Assembly (NCBI GenBank): GCA_026713825.1
Contig: JAPONS010000033.1
Location: 1 to 63,254, forward strand
Direction: 5' to 3'
DNA from: Chloroflexota bacterium
Lineage (GTDB): Bacteria; Chloroflexota; Dehalococcoidia; Lucifugimonadales; UBA1127
DNA length: 63,254 nt
Part shown: positions 17,390 to 28,287 of the stretch, one piece after another
Layout: the number at the start of each line of letters is the position of its first letter
How positions within the stretch are numbered: the first letter of the stretch is position 1
Made by a program: the position numbers and the translations under genes
Notes under the pieces: model-generated
Seen by the model: only the letters and a program-made list of their open reading frames with translations
Databases searched by the model: none
What the model was told of the DNA's origin: nothing

Positions 17390-17484
17390 TCACCTGCGTC
17401 GATTGGTATAGGGGAGACGCCGGTGCCCCCGCGATGCACTAGCATACCAGAGGCGTCCAGCATTGCCCTGAGTCGAGAGGGCAA

Positions 17485-17518
17485 GCGGCCCGCCCTCCGG
17501 TCAAGGAGAACGGGCCGC
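17485..17518 (-). terminator. Possible terminator after the NMT1-like gene
   Basis: GCGGCCCG (17485-17492) pairs with CGGGCCGC (17511-17518), and an inner CTCC/GGAG pair extends the stem. It lies 25 bases past the stop of the gene at 17543, but no clear U tract follows. Confidence 0.4.
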
Positions 17519-17542
17519 CGCCACCTTGGTCGCTACCGGTGG

Positions 17543-18478
17543 CTAGGCGAGGTTGACCGTGCTGGGCGCGAAGACGTCCTCCACGGCGACCCTGTTCGGG
17601 ATGACCTTCTGGTCCAGGCAGGCCTGGATGATGGCCTCCATCGTGGTGCGGTTGGCCTCGATGCCGTAGGGGAGCGGGTCGCCACCGACGTCCGCGCCGT
17701 TGCGCACCAGGGCCTGGTCGGCGTCCGACAGGTCCACGCCCGCATCGAGCTTGGCGATGTAGGAAGCCTTGGCCGTCTTGAAGGTGTTGTACAGCTCCTC
17801 TGCCAGCCACGGGTTTGCCGCGAGGTGCTCGTCCTTGACGACGACGGTGTGGTTGATGGGGTAGACGCCGGTGTCGTTGAAGAACTTGACCGCCGCGTCG
17901 CGTGCGCCGCCGATGAGGGGCTTCACGTCCTCGGAGTCCACGTTGCCGACGCCGATTCCCGCCGCAAGCTCGCCGGAGGCCAGCATGTCGGGCAGGCTTG
18001 AGCCCTCCGGGGCGGGCTGCACGTTCGGTGGGTACTCGTACTCGGCCACGTGCTCGTCGCCTGCGAGAACCCATGTGATCTTGTCGATATCCACGCCGTA
18101 GCCCTGCGCCAGGATCCCGCGCACCCAGACGCCGGTGGTCACCGTCCACCCTCGAACGCCGACCTTCTTGCCCTCGAGGTCCTTGGGGCTGGAGACGCCG
18201 GCCTTGGTGTTGTGGACGATGGCCCCGTGGTGGAAGCCGCGCACAGGGAAGATCGGGATCGCCGTAATGGGCTTGTTGAACGACTTGGCGCAGAGGTACG
18301 TGGAGATCGCCATCTCTGAGACGTCGAACTCCAGGCCGCGGATCATGCGCCGGAAGGCGTTGATGATGGGGCTGACCTCCACCCATTCGAGGGCTAGCTG
18401 GTCATTGTTCAGTGCGCCATCAACGATGTCCTTGGTGTGGCCGTAATTCCCGGTGGCGGTCGTCAGTGTGAGGGCCAT
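17543..18478 (-). CDS. NMT1/PhtD-like substrate-binding fold protein
   Basis: A 311-residue protein with the type-2 periplasmic-binding fold of the 4,5-dihydroxyphthalate decarboxylase / NMT1 group. Diagnostic stretches are FDVSEMAISTYLCAK, IFPVRGFHHGAIVHN and PKDLEGKKVGVRGWTVTTGVWVRGIL. It has no signal peptide, which favours an intracellular phthalate-type decarboxylase over a transport protein. If so it would act downstream of Rieske dioxygenases on aromatic carboxylates (inference). It is a single gene; an 11-bp perfect hairpin (18504-18534) lies in its leader. Confidence 0.78.
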   Translation of the reverse strand: MALTLTTATGNYGHTKDIVDGALNNDQLALEWVEVSPIINAFRRMIRGLEFDVSEMAISTYLCAKSFNKPITAIPIFPVRGFHHGAIVHNTKAGVSSPKDLEGKKVGVRGWTVTTGVWVRGILAQGYGVDIDKITWVLAGDEHVAEYEYPPNVQPAPEGSSLPDMLASGELAAGIGVGNVDSEDVKPLIGGARDAAVKFFNDTGVYPINHTVVVKDEHLAANPWLAEELYNTFKTAKASYIAKLDAGVDLSDADQALVRNGADVGGDPLPYGIEANRTTMEAIIQACLDQKVIPNRVAVEDVFAPSTVNLA

Positions 18479-18503
18479 GGTTATTCCTCCTTCGCAGCAT
18501 GGG

Positions 18504-18534
18504 ACAAGGGCAAGTGTTCAGGCCTTGCCCTTGT
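18504..18534 (-). promoter_or_regulatory. Leader hairpin upstream of the NMT1/PhtD-like gene
   Basis: ACAAGGGCAAG (18504-18514) pairs perfectly with CTTGCCCTTGT (18524-18534) around a 9-base loop, 25 bases before the start codon at 18478. A second hairpin with a 9-bp stem (18564-18572 with 18579-18587) lies further upstream. A role in attenuation or operator binding is possible. Confidence 0.4.
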
Positions 18535-18594
18535 GTAGCAGAAACGCAGTATGGGGTCAACCCGCAGGCTTGCGGGCACAAGCCTGCCCGCTCG

Positions 18595-18624
18595 TTTACA
18601 GCCGACTACGGTTTGGCCCATACT
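18595..18624 (+). promoter_or_regulatory. Possible promoter of the DAHP synthase gene
   Basis: TTTACA (18595-18600; 5/6) and CATACT (18619-18624; 4/6) are separated by 18 bases. They lie about 40 bases before the start codon. Confidence 0.4.
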
Positions 18625-18665
18625 ACAAGCAATCTACTGGCAATACTGTCTGAAGGAAGTGTCCC

Positions 18666-19712
18666 ATGATCGTGGTCATGCAACAGGGCTGCACCGACGA
18701 GCAGATCGAGCGAGTGCAGGAGGCCATCGAGAGCAAGCCGGGCTTCAAGGCGCCCGTTTGGCGCGGCGAGGAACGCTCCGTCATCGGTGTCATCGGCAGC
18801 ATCTACCCGGAGTTGCAGTCGGAGTTGGAGCTGCTCCCCGGTGTGGTGCAGGTGTTGCGAGTCTCGAAGCCGTACAAACTGGCTGGACGGGAGTTTCACC
18901 CCGACGACACGCGGATCACCGTCAGGGACGTGACCATCGGCGGCAATGAGATGGTAGTGATGGCGGGCCCGTGCTCCGTGGAGGGCGAGGAGCAGCTTCT
19001 CTCGACGGCGCGCATTGCGAAGGAATCAGGGGCCCGCATCCTCAGGGGCGGCGCGTTCAAGCCGAGGTCGTCGCCGTACAGCTTCCGCGGCATGGGCGTC
19101 GAGGGACTCAAGCTCCTGGCGGAGGCGCGCGACGAGACGGGGCTCCCCGTGGTCACAGAGGTGATGACGGCGGAGGACGTCGAGGTCGTCGCGGAGTACG
19201 CCGACATCCTGCAGGTTGGCGCACGGAACGTTCAGAACTTCATCCTCCTGGACGAGGTGGGCAAGTTGCGCAAGCCCGTGCTGCTGAAGCGCGGTTTCGC
19301 CACCACGTACGAGGAGTTGCTCCTCTCCGCCGAGTACATCATGGCCGGGGGCAACAGCGAGGTCATCCTCTGCGAACGGGGCATCCGCACGTTTGAGGAG
19401 TACACCCGCAACACCCTTGACCTTGCGGCCATTCCCGTCATCAAGCGGCTGAGCCACCTGCCCATCGTCGCGGACCCCAGCCACGGGACAGGGCGCTGGC
19501 ACCTGGTGCCGTCGATGGCGCTGGCCGCTGTGGCCGCGGGCTGCCACGGCCTCATCATCGAGGTGCACCCGAACCCGGACAAGGCGTTGTCGGACGGGCC
19601 GCAGTCGTTGACCTTCGAGAATTTCCAGACCCTGATGAACGGCATCCGCGCCGTCGCCGACGCGATTGGCCGCGAGGTGGCGCCGCCCGTGGAGGCGGCC
19701 GCCGGGGGCTAG
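18666..19712 (+). CDS. aroF: 3-deoxy-7-phosphoheptulonate synthase (DAHP synthase)
   Basis: First enzyme of the shikimate pathway: phosphoenolpyruvate plus erythrose 4-phosphate to DAHP. The 348 residues comprise an N-terminal ferredoxin-like domain (about 1-70) of the type-I-beta class, then a TIM barrel. Motifs are [52 protein letters not shown] and [19 protein letters not shown] lies upstream of the ATG. It is not clustered with the other shikimate genes in the window (28288, 49516, 52232). The symbol follows the common annotation of this class. Confidence 0.93.
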   Translation: MIVVMQQGCTDEQIERVQEAIESKPGFKAPVWRGEERSVIGVIGSIYPELQSELELLPGVVQVLRVSKPYKLAGREFHPDDTRITVRDVTIGGNEMVVMAGPCSVEGEEQLLSTARIAKESGARILRGGAFKPRSSPYSFRGMGVEGLKLLAEARDETGLPVVTEVMTAEDVEVVAEYADILQVGARNVQNFILLDEVGKLRKPVLLKRGFATTYEELLLSAEYIMAGGNSEVILCERGIRTFEEYTRNTLDLAAIPVIKRLSHLPIVADPSHGTGRWHLVPSMALAAVAAGCHGLIIEVHPNPDKALSDGPQSLTFENFQTLMNGIRAVADAIGREVAPPVEAAAGG

Positions 19713-19846
19713 CGTTTGTACGGGCGGTCCGGATGACGCCAATGGGGAACCGCGGGCCATACGCCTGCGTTGACCCTCTCGTAGGGCCATGCTAGGATTC
19801 GCCAACTACGCCGTGGAGCGGCCCGCCAACGCCACGTAAGGCGCAT

Positions 19847-20794
19847 ATGACCGTACTCGACGAACTTGCCCGGCTGCACTCGGACAACCCCACCGTCGTC
19901 ACTGTCGGCATGTTCGATGGCGTGCACCGGGGGCACCAGCACCTCATCGAGCGGCTCAAGGAGGCCGCCGCCCGGAAGGGCTGCGCCAGCGCCGTCATCA
20001 CCTTCACCAACCACCCCCGTTCCGTCATGCGGCCGGACGCGCGCGTCCCGCTGCTCAACACCCCCGAGGACCGGCTGCGGCTCATCAGCGAACAAGGCGT
20101 CGACCTCGTTGTGCCGCTGAGCTTCACCCTGGAGTTCTCCTACCTGCGGGCCCGGGAGTTTGTACAGGTACTCCAGAGCAGCCTCAATATGCAGGGTCTT
20201 GTCGTTGGCCCCGACTTTGCCTTTGGGTACCAGCGGGAGGGCACTGTGGAGGTGCTGTCGGCGCTCGGTGATGAGCTCGGCTTTTCGGTGGAAGTGGTAC
20301 ACCCTGTCACCTTCGACGACCTCGTGGTGAGCAGCACCGAGGTGCGCAAGTGCGTCGAGGCCGGCGACATGTCGCACGCCGCCGAGATGCTGGGGCATGC
20401 TTTCACCATCTCCGGGTTCGTCATCGAGGGCGATAGGCGGGGACGGACCATCGGCTTCCCCACCGCGAACATTGCTGTGGACCCGGGGTGCATCGTGCCG
20501 GGGCACGGCGTCTACGCCACGTGGACGCAGGCGGACGGCCGGTCGCACCTCTCGGCGACGAACATCGGCGTGCGGCCCACCTTCGGCGGCGGCGGCCGGC
20601 AGATCGAGACGCACCTGCTGGACTACGACGGCGACCTGTACAACGCCAAGCTCTGGGTCGCCTTCGCGCGGAAGCTGCGCGACGAGCGGCCGTTCAGCGG
20701 CATCGACGCGCTCGTGGAACAGCTGCGCCGCGACGTGGCGGCCGCGCGGGAAGCGCTGGAGGAGGACCGGGCGCTGCTGCCGGGCGGCTGGTAG
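19847..20794 (+). CDS. ribF: Bifunctional riboflavin kinase / FAD synthetase
   Basis: Converts riboflavin to FMN and FMN to FAD. The 315 residues begin with the nucleotidyltransferase domain, GMFDGVHRGHQ at 21-31, continue with VVGPDFAFGYQREG and SSTEVRKCVEAGDM, and end with the flavokinase domain (DRRGRTIGFPTANI, YNAKLWVAFARKLRDERPF). Length is normal for the family. It supplies flavins for the redox enzymes of the cell. No FMN riboswitch-like leader is visible. Confidence 0.95.
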   Translation: MTVLDELARLHSDNPTVVTVGMFDGVHRGHQHLIERLKEAAARKGCASAVITFTNHPRSVMRPDARVPLLNTPEDRLRLISEQGVDLVVPLSFTLEFSYLRAREFVQVLQSSLNMQGLVVGPDFAFGYQREGTVEVLSALGDELGFSVEVVHPVTFDDLVVSSTEVRKCVEAGDMSHAAEMLGHAFTISGFVIEGDRRGRTIGFPTANIAVDPGCIVPGHGVYATWTQADGRSHLSATNIGVRPTFGGGGRQIETHLLDYDGDLYNAKLWVAFARKLRDERPFSGIDALVEQLRRDVAAAREALEEDRALLPGGW

Positions 20795-20950
20795 GGAAAG
20801 CGCTCCCATCCCGGCTCCGTAAACTCCCCTCCATTCGCCCTCGCCGACACTCTCCCTTCCCCAGCACGTGATGGTCGTCCACTTCTCTGCAGACTCCCCA
20901 ATCGTGTCTTACAATGGACACCAAGATTGCCACTGACGGAGAGGTGTCCC

Positions 20951-22216
20951 ATGGCCATATCGCAAGAAGACCTGCGGACCGTAATGGACCGGGGCGTCGC
21001 TGAGATCATTGACCGCAACGAACTTCGCCGGATGCTGGAGCGGGACACGCCCCTCCGGCTGAAGATGGGTTTCGACCCCTCGAGCAAGGACATCCACCTG
21101 GGCCATGTGGTCGGGCTGCGGAAACTGCGGCAACTCCAGGACATCGGGCACAAGGTCGTGCTCATCGTCGGGGACTGGACGGCGCAGATCGGCGACCCGA
21201 GCGGGGTATCGGCCACGCGCCCCGTGCTCACCCACGAGCAGGTGCAGGAGAACGCCCAGACATACATGCGACAGTTCTTCAAGGTGGTGGACCGCGATCG
21301 CACGGAAGTTTTCTGGCAGAGCGAGTGGTTCGGCAAGTTCACGCTGGCGGACGTTGTGCGCCTCACCGGCAGCTTCACCGTCGCGCAGATGATCGCGAGA
21401 GAGGACTTCCGGCGGCGTTGGGACGCCAACCGCCCCATCGCCATCACGGAGCTGCTGTACCCGCTGCTGCAGGCGTACGATTCCGTCATGGTGGAAGCGG
21501 ACGTGGAGTTCGGCGGGACGGACCAGAAGTTCAACCTGCTGATGGGCCGGGAGCTGCAGGAAATGCGCGGCCAACGCCCGCAGCAGTGTTTCATGGTGCC
21601 CATCCTGGAGGGCACGGACGGCGTCCAGAAGATGAGCAAGAGCCTGGGCAACTACATTGGCGTGGATGAGCCGCCGGAGGAGCAGTACGGCAAGGCGCTC
21701 TCGCTGCCAGACAGCCTCATCATTCCCTACTTCAGCCTGCTCAGCGACCTGCCCACACCGGAGGTCGACGAGATGAGCGAGGCGATGGAGCACGGCGCGA
21801 ATCCCATGGAGTTCAAGAAGCGCCTGGGCCGGGAGATCGTCTCGACATTCTGGTCGGACGAGGACGCCGCAGCAGCGGAAGCGCACTTCGAGCAGACTGT
21901 GCAGCGGGGGCAGGCCCCGGACGAGGCGCCCACGCTGTGGTTCACGCGCCCGGACGGCGTGTCCGAGGCCGTCGCCGTTTCCGGCGAACCGGGCGGCGTG
22001 AAGACGCTCGTGTCCCTTGCAACGGTCGAGTTCATCTTCCACCACCACGCGGAGCTGGGGCTCAACCAGAGCCGAACGGCCGCCAAGCGGATGGTGTCGC
22101 AGGGAGCCGTGGAGGTGGACGGGGAGCGCGCGGGCGACGTGATCGCGTTGCGGGACGGCGCCGTGGTGCGCGTAGGCAAGCGCCGCTACCTGCGGCTGAG
22201 GGAGGACAGGGGTTGA
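20951..22216 (+). CDS. tyrS: Tyrosyl-tRNA synthetase
   Basis: Charges tRNA-Tyr. The 421 residues carry the class-I HLGH motif (49-52) in GFDPSSKDIHLGH, KMSKS (227-231), and a C-terminal S4 RNA-binding domain (SRTAAKRMVSQGAVEVDGERAGD). The ATG at 20951 has GGAGAGG six bases upstream; an in-frame TTG at 20927 does not. A TACAAT at 20910-20915 may be the -10 element. No T-box leader is seen. Confidence 0.95.
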   Translation: MAISQEDLRTVMDRGVAEIIDRNELRRMLERDTPLRLKMGFDPSSKDIHLGHVVGLRKLRQLQDIGHKVVLIVGDWTAQIGDPSGVSATRPVLTHEQVQENAQTYMRQFFKVVDRDRTEVFWQSEWFGKFTLADVVRLTGSFTVAQMIAREDFRRRWDANRPIAITELLYPLLQAYDSVMVEADVEFGGTDQKFNLLMGRELQEMRGQRPQQCFMVPILEGTDGVQKMSKSLGNYIGVDEPPEEQYGKALSLPDSLIIPYFSLLSDLPTPEVDEMSEAMEHGANPMEFKKRLGREIVSTFWSDEDAAAAEAHFEQTVQRGQAPDEAPTLWFTRPDGVSEAVAVSGEPGGVKTLVSLATVEFIFHHHAELGLNQSRTAAKRMVSQGAVEVDGERAGDVIALRDGAVVRVGKRRYLRLREDRG

Positions 22217-22340
22217 CGACGGATTTCGCAGCGTAGCCGGCGTCAGCAGCGCAGACTGGCCCGATTCCGCCTTTCAACGCTGCGGGGCCTATGCTACCAT
22301 CGAAACGGCGAATCTTTTGAACACACCAAGGAGGCCCGTA

Positions 22341-23444
22341 GTGAACTTGCGCATACCCGGCCCCACGCCCTGCCCGGAGGACGTGCTGCTCGCCGGGGCC
22401 CAGCAGATGATAGACCACCGTGGTCCTGAGTTTGCTGAAATCATCGACCGGGTACACTCCGGCCTCCAGACCATATTCTCCACCAAGAACGACGTCGCAA
22501 TCCTGACCTCCTCCGGCACGGGCGCCATGGAGGGGGCCATCGTCAACACGCTGTCTCCGGGCGACCGGGTGATGAACGTCAGCATCGGCGTCTTCGGCGA
22601 CCGCTTCGGGCAGATCGCAGAGGCCTACGGCGCGGAGGTCGTGAAGCCCCACACCGAGTTTGGGACCGCGGCGGACCCGGACATGGTCAGCTCCATGCTG
22701 GCCGATGACCCCGGCATCAAGGCGGTGCTGGTCACTCACAACGAGACCTCCACCGGCGTCACCAACGACATCGCCTCAATCTCCAAGGTGGTCCGCAGCC
22801 ACGACAGGCTGCTGCTTGTCGACGCCATCAGCAGCGTCGGCTGCATCCCCATGGAGACCGACGCGTGGGACCTGGACGTGGTGGTGACGGGCTCGCAGAA
22901 GGGCTTCATGGTGCCGCCCGGCTTGGCGTTTGCGGCGGTGGGCCCGCGGGCGCGAGAGGCAGCCAAGACGGCGACGATGCCCCGCTTCTACTTTGACTTT
23001 GAAAAAGCCTTCAGCTACTTCCAGCAGGGCCAGACCCCCTTTACACCGGCGGTGTCCGTAATCTTCTCGCTGGACCTCGCCATACGGAAGCTCCTGGACG
23101 ACGGCATGGAAGCCGTCTACACCAAGCACGCAAAGATCGCATCGGACGTTCGGACAGGCGTAAAGGAACTGGGGTTGGAACTCTTCCCCAAGGACGAGGC
23201 CACCGCGTCCAACACGGTCACTGCAGTAAAGGTCCCGGAGGGCGTCGATCTTGCGAAGTTGCGCGGCCTCCTGCGCACTGACCGGAACGTCGTGGTCGCA
23301 GGCGGACAGGGTTCCCTGAGCGGCAAGATCTTCCGCGTAGGCCACATGGGCCACATCACGGAGGACGACGTGGCCGACGTGATGGAATCGCTGGCGGCGG
23401 TGCTGCCCAGGGCCGGCTTCCCCGTGGGTGCATCCGCCGGGTAG
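22341..23444 (+). CDS. Class-V aminotransferase (alanine/serine-glyoxylate or phosphoserine type)
   Basis: A 367-residue PLP enzyme of class V. The Schiff-base lysine is K187 in VVTGSQKGFMVPPG. Other marks are NLRIPGPTPCPEDV, SSGTGAMEGAIVNTLSPGDRV and HNETSTGV. The GTG start at 22341 has AAGGAGG at ideal spacing. It lies 85 bases before serA on the same strand. In organisms without serC, a class-V enzyme beside serA can act as phosphoserine aminotransferase, so that role competes with serine-glyoxylate or alanine-glyoxylate transamination here. Confidence 0.9.
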   Translation: MNLRIPGPTPCPEDVLLAGAQQMIDHRGPEFAEIIDRVHSGLQTIFSTKNDVAILTSSGTGAMEGAIVNTLSPGDRVMNVSIGVFGDRFGQIAEAYGAEVVKPHTEFGTAADPDMVSSMLADDPGIKAVLVTHNETSTGVTNDIASISKVVRSHDRLLLVDAISSVGCIPMETDAWDLDVVVTGSQKGFMVPPGLAFAAVGPRAREAAKTATMPRFYFDFEKAFSYFQQGQTPFTPAVSVIFSLDLAIRKLLDDGMEAVYTKHAKIASDVRTGVKELGLELFPKDEATASNTVTAVKVPEGVDLAKLRGLLRTDRNVVVAGGQGSLSGKIFRVGHMGHITEDDVADVMESLAAVLPRAGFPVGASAG

Positions 23445-23529
23445 GTCCTCGCGCGGCTAGCGGAATAGGTAATGTGGGAGCGCCGACCGGCAGGGCGGTC
23501 ATAGCCAACTGAGAGAAAGCCAGGCTCAC

Positions 23530-25110
<1,581 letters not shown>

Positions 25111-25158
25111 TCTTCTCCTTGGTACAATCGCCGCACCGGGAGCGGAGGTAGTCCCACC

Positions 25159-26628
25159 ATGCCTGACGGCATCCAGTACATCTGCCCCGATTGCGGCACG
25201 GGCCACAGCCAGTGGATGGGCTTCTGCTACGCGTGCGGCTCCGGTCAGCCCCTTGTGGAGGCGGCGCCGCAGCGCTCCGCCTTCGCGCCATCGCGCGGCG
25301 GCAGGGCGTCGACTTCGAGGCAGCCAAGCGACACGCACGGCCCCGTGGAGCTCGCGGGCGTCTCCCTCGACGACGACCCGCGTATTGTGCTGCCCTACCC
25401 GGAGCTGGACCGCGTGCTCGGCGGCGGGCTGGTGCCCGGCTCCGTCGCGCTAATTGCGGGCGACCCGGGCATCGGCAAATCGACGCTGATGCTGCAGGTG
25501 GCCGGGGCGCTGGCGCCGGCGGTCGAACTCGCGGACAACCGCGGCGGCGTGCTGTATGTCGCGGGCGAGGAATCGGCCGCGCAGATCCGCATGCGCGCCC
25601 AGCGGCTGGGTGTCAACGGACGCAACCTGCTGCTGCTGAACGAGACCGCCGCGCCGGACGTCCTCGGCTGGATGGACCGGGTACAGCCGTGCGCCGTGCT
25701 GATCGACTCCATTCAGACGCTGCACTCGGACGCGAACTCCGCCGCGCCGGGCAGCGTGGTGCAGATCCGTGAGTGCGCGCGGCTGCTCATCGCGTGGGCC
25801 AAGACCACGCGCACGCCGGTCATCATCGCGGGCCACGTAACCAAGGAAGGCGACGTCGCCGGACCGCGCGTGCTGGAGCACATGGTCGACGTGGTGCTCT
25901 ACTTGGAGGGCGAGCCGATGAGCGCCCTGCGGCTGCTGCGGAGCGAGAAGAACCGCTACGGCTCCACCAACGAGGTGGCGCTGTTCCAGATGGAGGCCGC
26001 CGGGCTCGTGGAGGTGGCAGACCCGTCGCGGCAGTTGCTCGCGAACCGGAGGGGGCCGCTGGTGGGCTCCGTGCTGGCGCCGGTGCTGCAAGGCACACGG
26101 CCCATGCTCGTCGAGGTCCAAGCGCTCACGGCGCCCGTCGTTGGGCCGACGCCGCGCCGGGTGGCGAACGGGCTGGACGGCAGCCGGCTGGTGATGCTGG
26201 CGACAGTCCTCAGCCGGCGCTCCGGCGTCCCGCTGGGGTCGCAGGACGTGGTGGTCAACGTCACCGGCGGGCTGCGCGTCAGCGAGACCGCCGCCGACCT
26301 GGCGCTCGCCCTCGCGATGGCGTCCAGCTTCCGCGACCAGCCGCTCGACGCGGGCGTGGCGGCCGTCGGCGAGGTGGGCCTTGGAGGCGAGGTCCGGCCG
26401 GTGTCGCAGATGGGACGGCGGCTGCAGGAGGCGGCGCGCCTGGGCCTGAAGCGCGTGGTCGCTCCGGAGTCCTCCGAGGTGGACTCCGCCGAGACGAACG
26501 GCCTGGAGGTCGTGCGCGTGAGCACGGTATCGCAGGCCATCCGCGCGCTCTTCCCGCGGCGCGCCGTGCCGGGCGTGATGGAGGCCGGCCGCCCGGCAGA
26601 TCCTATGAACGTGGAGACCCCCGCATGA
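25159..26628 (+). CDS. radA: DNA repair protein RadA/Sms
   Basis: A branch-migration helicase of recombination. The 489 residues have an N-terminal zinc finger with C9, C12, C23 and C26, a RecA-like ATPase with Walker A GDPGIGKST (101-109), the family motif KNRYG in place of the more usual KNRFG, and a C-terminal Lon-type domain. The stop overlaps the start of larE (ATGA), so translation of the two genes is coupled. Confidence 0.95.
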   Translation: MPDGIQYICPDCGTGHSQWMGFCYACGSGQPLVEAAPQRSAFAPSRGGRASTSRQPSDTHGPVELAGVSLDDDPRIVLPYPELDRVLGGGLVPGSVALIAGDPGIGKSTLMLQVAGALAPAVELADNRGGVLYVAGEESAAQIRMRAQRLGVNGRNLLLLNETAAPDVLGWMDRVQPCAVLIDSIQTLHSDANSAAPGSVVQIRECARLLIAWAKTTRTPVIIAGHVTKEGDVAGPRVLEHMVDVVLYLEGEPMSALRLLRSEKNRYGSTNEVALFQMEAAGLVEVADPSRQLLANRRGPLVGSVLAPVLQGTRPMLVEVQALTAPVVGPTPRRVANGLDGSRLVMLATVLSRRSGVPLGSQDVVVNVTGGLRVSETAADLALALAMASSFRDQPLDAGVAAVGEVGLGGEVRPVSQMGRRLQEAARLGLKRVVAPESSEVDSAETNGLEVVRVSTVSQAIRALFPRRAVPGVMEAGRPADPMNVETPA

Positions 26629-27467
26629 TGGAGCTTAAAGCCAAGCGCGACCGGCTGCACACAATCCTGGAGGAGATGGGCTCCGTCATGGTGGCCTACT
26701 CCGGCGGCGTCGACAGCACGCTGCTGGCCGTCGCGGCGTGGGACGCGCTGGGCGAGCGTTCGCTGGCCGTCACAGCGGCGTCGCCGTCGCTGGCCCCCGA
26801 GGAGCTTGAGGACGCCCGCGCGTACGCCGGGCAGTTCGGCTTCGCGCACCGCATCGTCGAGACGCAGGAGGTCGACGACCCGCGCTACGCCGCCAACGAC
26901 GGCGCTCGCTGCTACTTCTGCAAGGTGAACCTGTACAGTGTCCTGCAGCCGCTGGCGGTGGCTGAGGGCTACGCCTGGATCGCCAACGGCACCAACTTGG
27001 ACGACCTCGGCGACTACCGGCCGGGCATCGCGGCGGGTAAGGAGCACGGGGCGCGGAGCCCGCTGGTCGAGGCGGAGCTGACCAAGGCAGACGTGCGGGC
27101 GCTGTCGAAGGAGCGGGGGCTGCCATCGTGGGACAAGCCGGCGCAGGCGTGCCTCTCGTCGCGCATCCCCTACGGCACCACCGTCACCGTGGAGGCGCTC
27201 ACCCGCGTCGCCCGCGCCGAGTCGTACCTGCGCGCGCACGGCTTCCGGCAACTCCGTGTACGGCACCACGATACCATCGCCCGCATAGAGCTTGGCCCGG
27301 AGGACTTCGGACGGCTGGCGGACGGCAACGTGCGGCGCGGCGTCGTGGAGCGCCTGCGGTCGCTGGGGTACCTTTATGTCACGCTCGACCTTGCGGGCTA
27401 CGAGATGGGCAGCCTGAACAAGGCGCTTGGGAACCATAAAGAAGCCGAGCGGCGGCATCCGACCTAG
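26625..27467 (+). CDS. larE: ATP-dependent sacrificial sulfur transferase LarE
   Basis: LarE adenylates the carboxylates of the nickel-pincer cofactor precursor and donates sulfur from its own cysteine. The 280 residues show the PP-loop SGGVDS (26-31) and Cys176 in KPAQACLSSRIPYGT, matching the sacrificial Cys176 of Lactobacillus LarE. An extra C96YFC99 pair is present. The ATG overlaps the radA stop by four bases and GGAG lies 8 bases upstream. larC is encoded 15 kb away (42193-43407); larA and larB are not in the window. Confidence 0.92.
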   Translation: MMELKAKRDRLHTILEEMGSVMVAYSGGVDSTLLAVAAWDALGERSLAVTAASPSLAPEELEDARAYAGQFGFAHRIVETQEVDDPRYAANDGARCYFCKVNLYSVLQPLAVAEGYAWIANGTNLDDLGDYRPGIAAGKEHGARSPLVEAELTKADVRALSKERGLPSWDKPAQACLSSRIPYGTTVTVEALTRVARAESYLRAHGFRQLRVRHHDTIARIELGPEDFGRLADGNVRRGVVERLRSLGYLYVTLDLAGYEMGSLNKALGNHKEAERRHPT

Positions 27468-27496
27468 TGGTAGAATGAGAGTGAGGCAAAACACCA

Positions 27497-27781
27497 ATGA
27501 TGACAGTAAAGGACGCCGTCGAGACGGCGAAGAACCATGTGCTCCTGCTCTTTGGGGCAGAGGACATTGGCGACTTGGGTTTGGAAGAGATCTACTTTGA
27601 CCCTGACGCCGATTGCTGGAACATAACCATCGGCTTCACGCGCCCCTGGGACCGAAAGTTGCCCTTGGCCACTTCACTATACGAGAAGACGCTCGCCCGT
27701 TCCTACAAGACTGTGAGCATCAATACTTCCAACGGCGACGTGCTGTGGGTAAAAGACCGGATTCTGAAAGCGTGGGACTAA
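27497..27781 (+). CDS. Small protein of unknown function, upstream partner of a PIN gene
   Basis: A 94-residue acidic protein (MMTVKDAVETAKNHVLLLFG...). It ends in a beta-rich part (CWNITIGFTRPWDR, YKTVSINTSNGDVLWVKDRIL). No helix-turn-helix, ribbon-helix-helix or AbrB fold can be seen. It ends four bases before the PIN gene and is presumably cotranscribed. Its base composition is clearly less GC-rich than the flanking larE and aroKB genes, which suggests a transferred cassette. It could be an unusual antitoxin, but that rests on position only. Confidence 0.65.
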   Translation: MMTVKDAVETAKNHVLLLFGAEDIGDLGLEEIYFDPDADCWNITIGFTRPWDRKLPLATSLYEKTLARSYKTVSINTSNGDVLWVKDRILKAWD

Positions 27782-27785
27782 ACTA

Positions 27786-28247
27786 GTGCCGTTCAGAGGC
27801 ATCTACGTCGATACTAACTTGCTTTTGCTCTACGTCGTGGGTAGAACTGGCCACGAATACATCGCCAAACACCGTCGTCTCAGTCAGTACACTGTCGGTG
27901 ACTACCACACCCTCCTGAACGTTGTGAACCGTGCGGAGGCCGTCTACGTAACGCCAAACACACTGACGGAGACCACCAACCTGTTGGGACAACACCGTGA
28001 ACCAGAGCGGTCACGCTTCATGATTATGTTGCGCCACATCATCCATGACAGCCAGGAGGTATACGTGGCCAGTTCCCAAGCCTCTTCCCGGCAGGATTTC
28101 CTTCAGTTCGGCCTCACTGATGCTGTCTTGTTGGACGCCGCGTCAGAGGAAACGCCATTGCTGACCGTAGATCAGAGATTGCACTCCGCCGCCCTCGCAA
28201 AGGGGGACGGCGCGGCGTTGAATTTTCTTGAGTTGCGTAGCTTCTAG
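27786..28247 (+). CDS. PIN-domain ribonuclease-like protein
   Basis: A 153-residue protein with a PIN-domain layout. It has D9 in YVDTNLLLLY, E62 in TPNTLTETTNLL, D112 in FGLTDAVLLDAA and D129 in LLTVDQRL; together these form the expected acidic metal site. PIN proteins commonly act as toxin RNases. The start is GTG, four bases after the 94-residue gene. The lower GC of the pair and the lack of a known antitoxin fold in the partner are notable. It ends 40 bases before aroKB, which has its own promoter. Confidence 0.78.
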   Translation: MPFRGIYVDTNLLLLYVVGRTGHEYIAKHRRLSQYTVGDYHTLLNVVNRAEAVYVTPNTLTETTNLLGQHREPERSRFMIMLRHIIHDSQEVYVASSQASSRQDFLQFGLTDAVLLDAASEETPLLTVDQRLHSAALAKGDGAALNFLELRSF

Positions 28248-28252
28248 CCCCT

Positions 28253-28281
28253 TAGACAACCCCCGTACCCGCGACTACACT
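28253..28281 (+). promoter_or_regulatory. Promoter of aroKB, probably leaderless
   Basis: TAGACA (28253-28258; 5/6 to TTGACA) and TACACT (28276-28281; 4/6) are exactly 17 bases apart. The ATG starts six bases after the -10, so transcription likely begins at the start codon. No Shine-Dalgarno sequence precedes this gene. Confidence 0.6.
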
Positions 28282-28287
28282 ATCTCC

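Noticed and set aside
19713-19846. FMN riboswitch before ribF
   Set aside because: The 134-base leader lacks the conserved FMN aptamer helices and motifs.
20795-20950. T-box leader before tyrS
   Set aside because: No T-box sequence or specifier-loop structure is visible.
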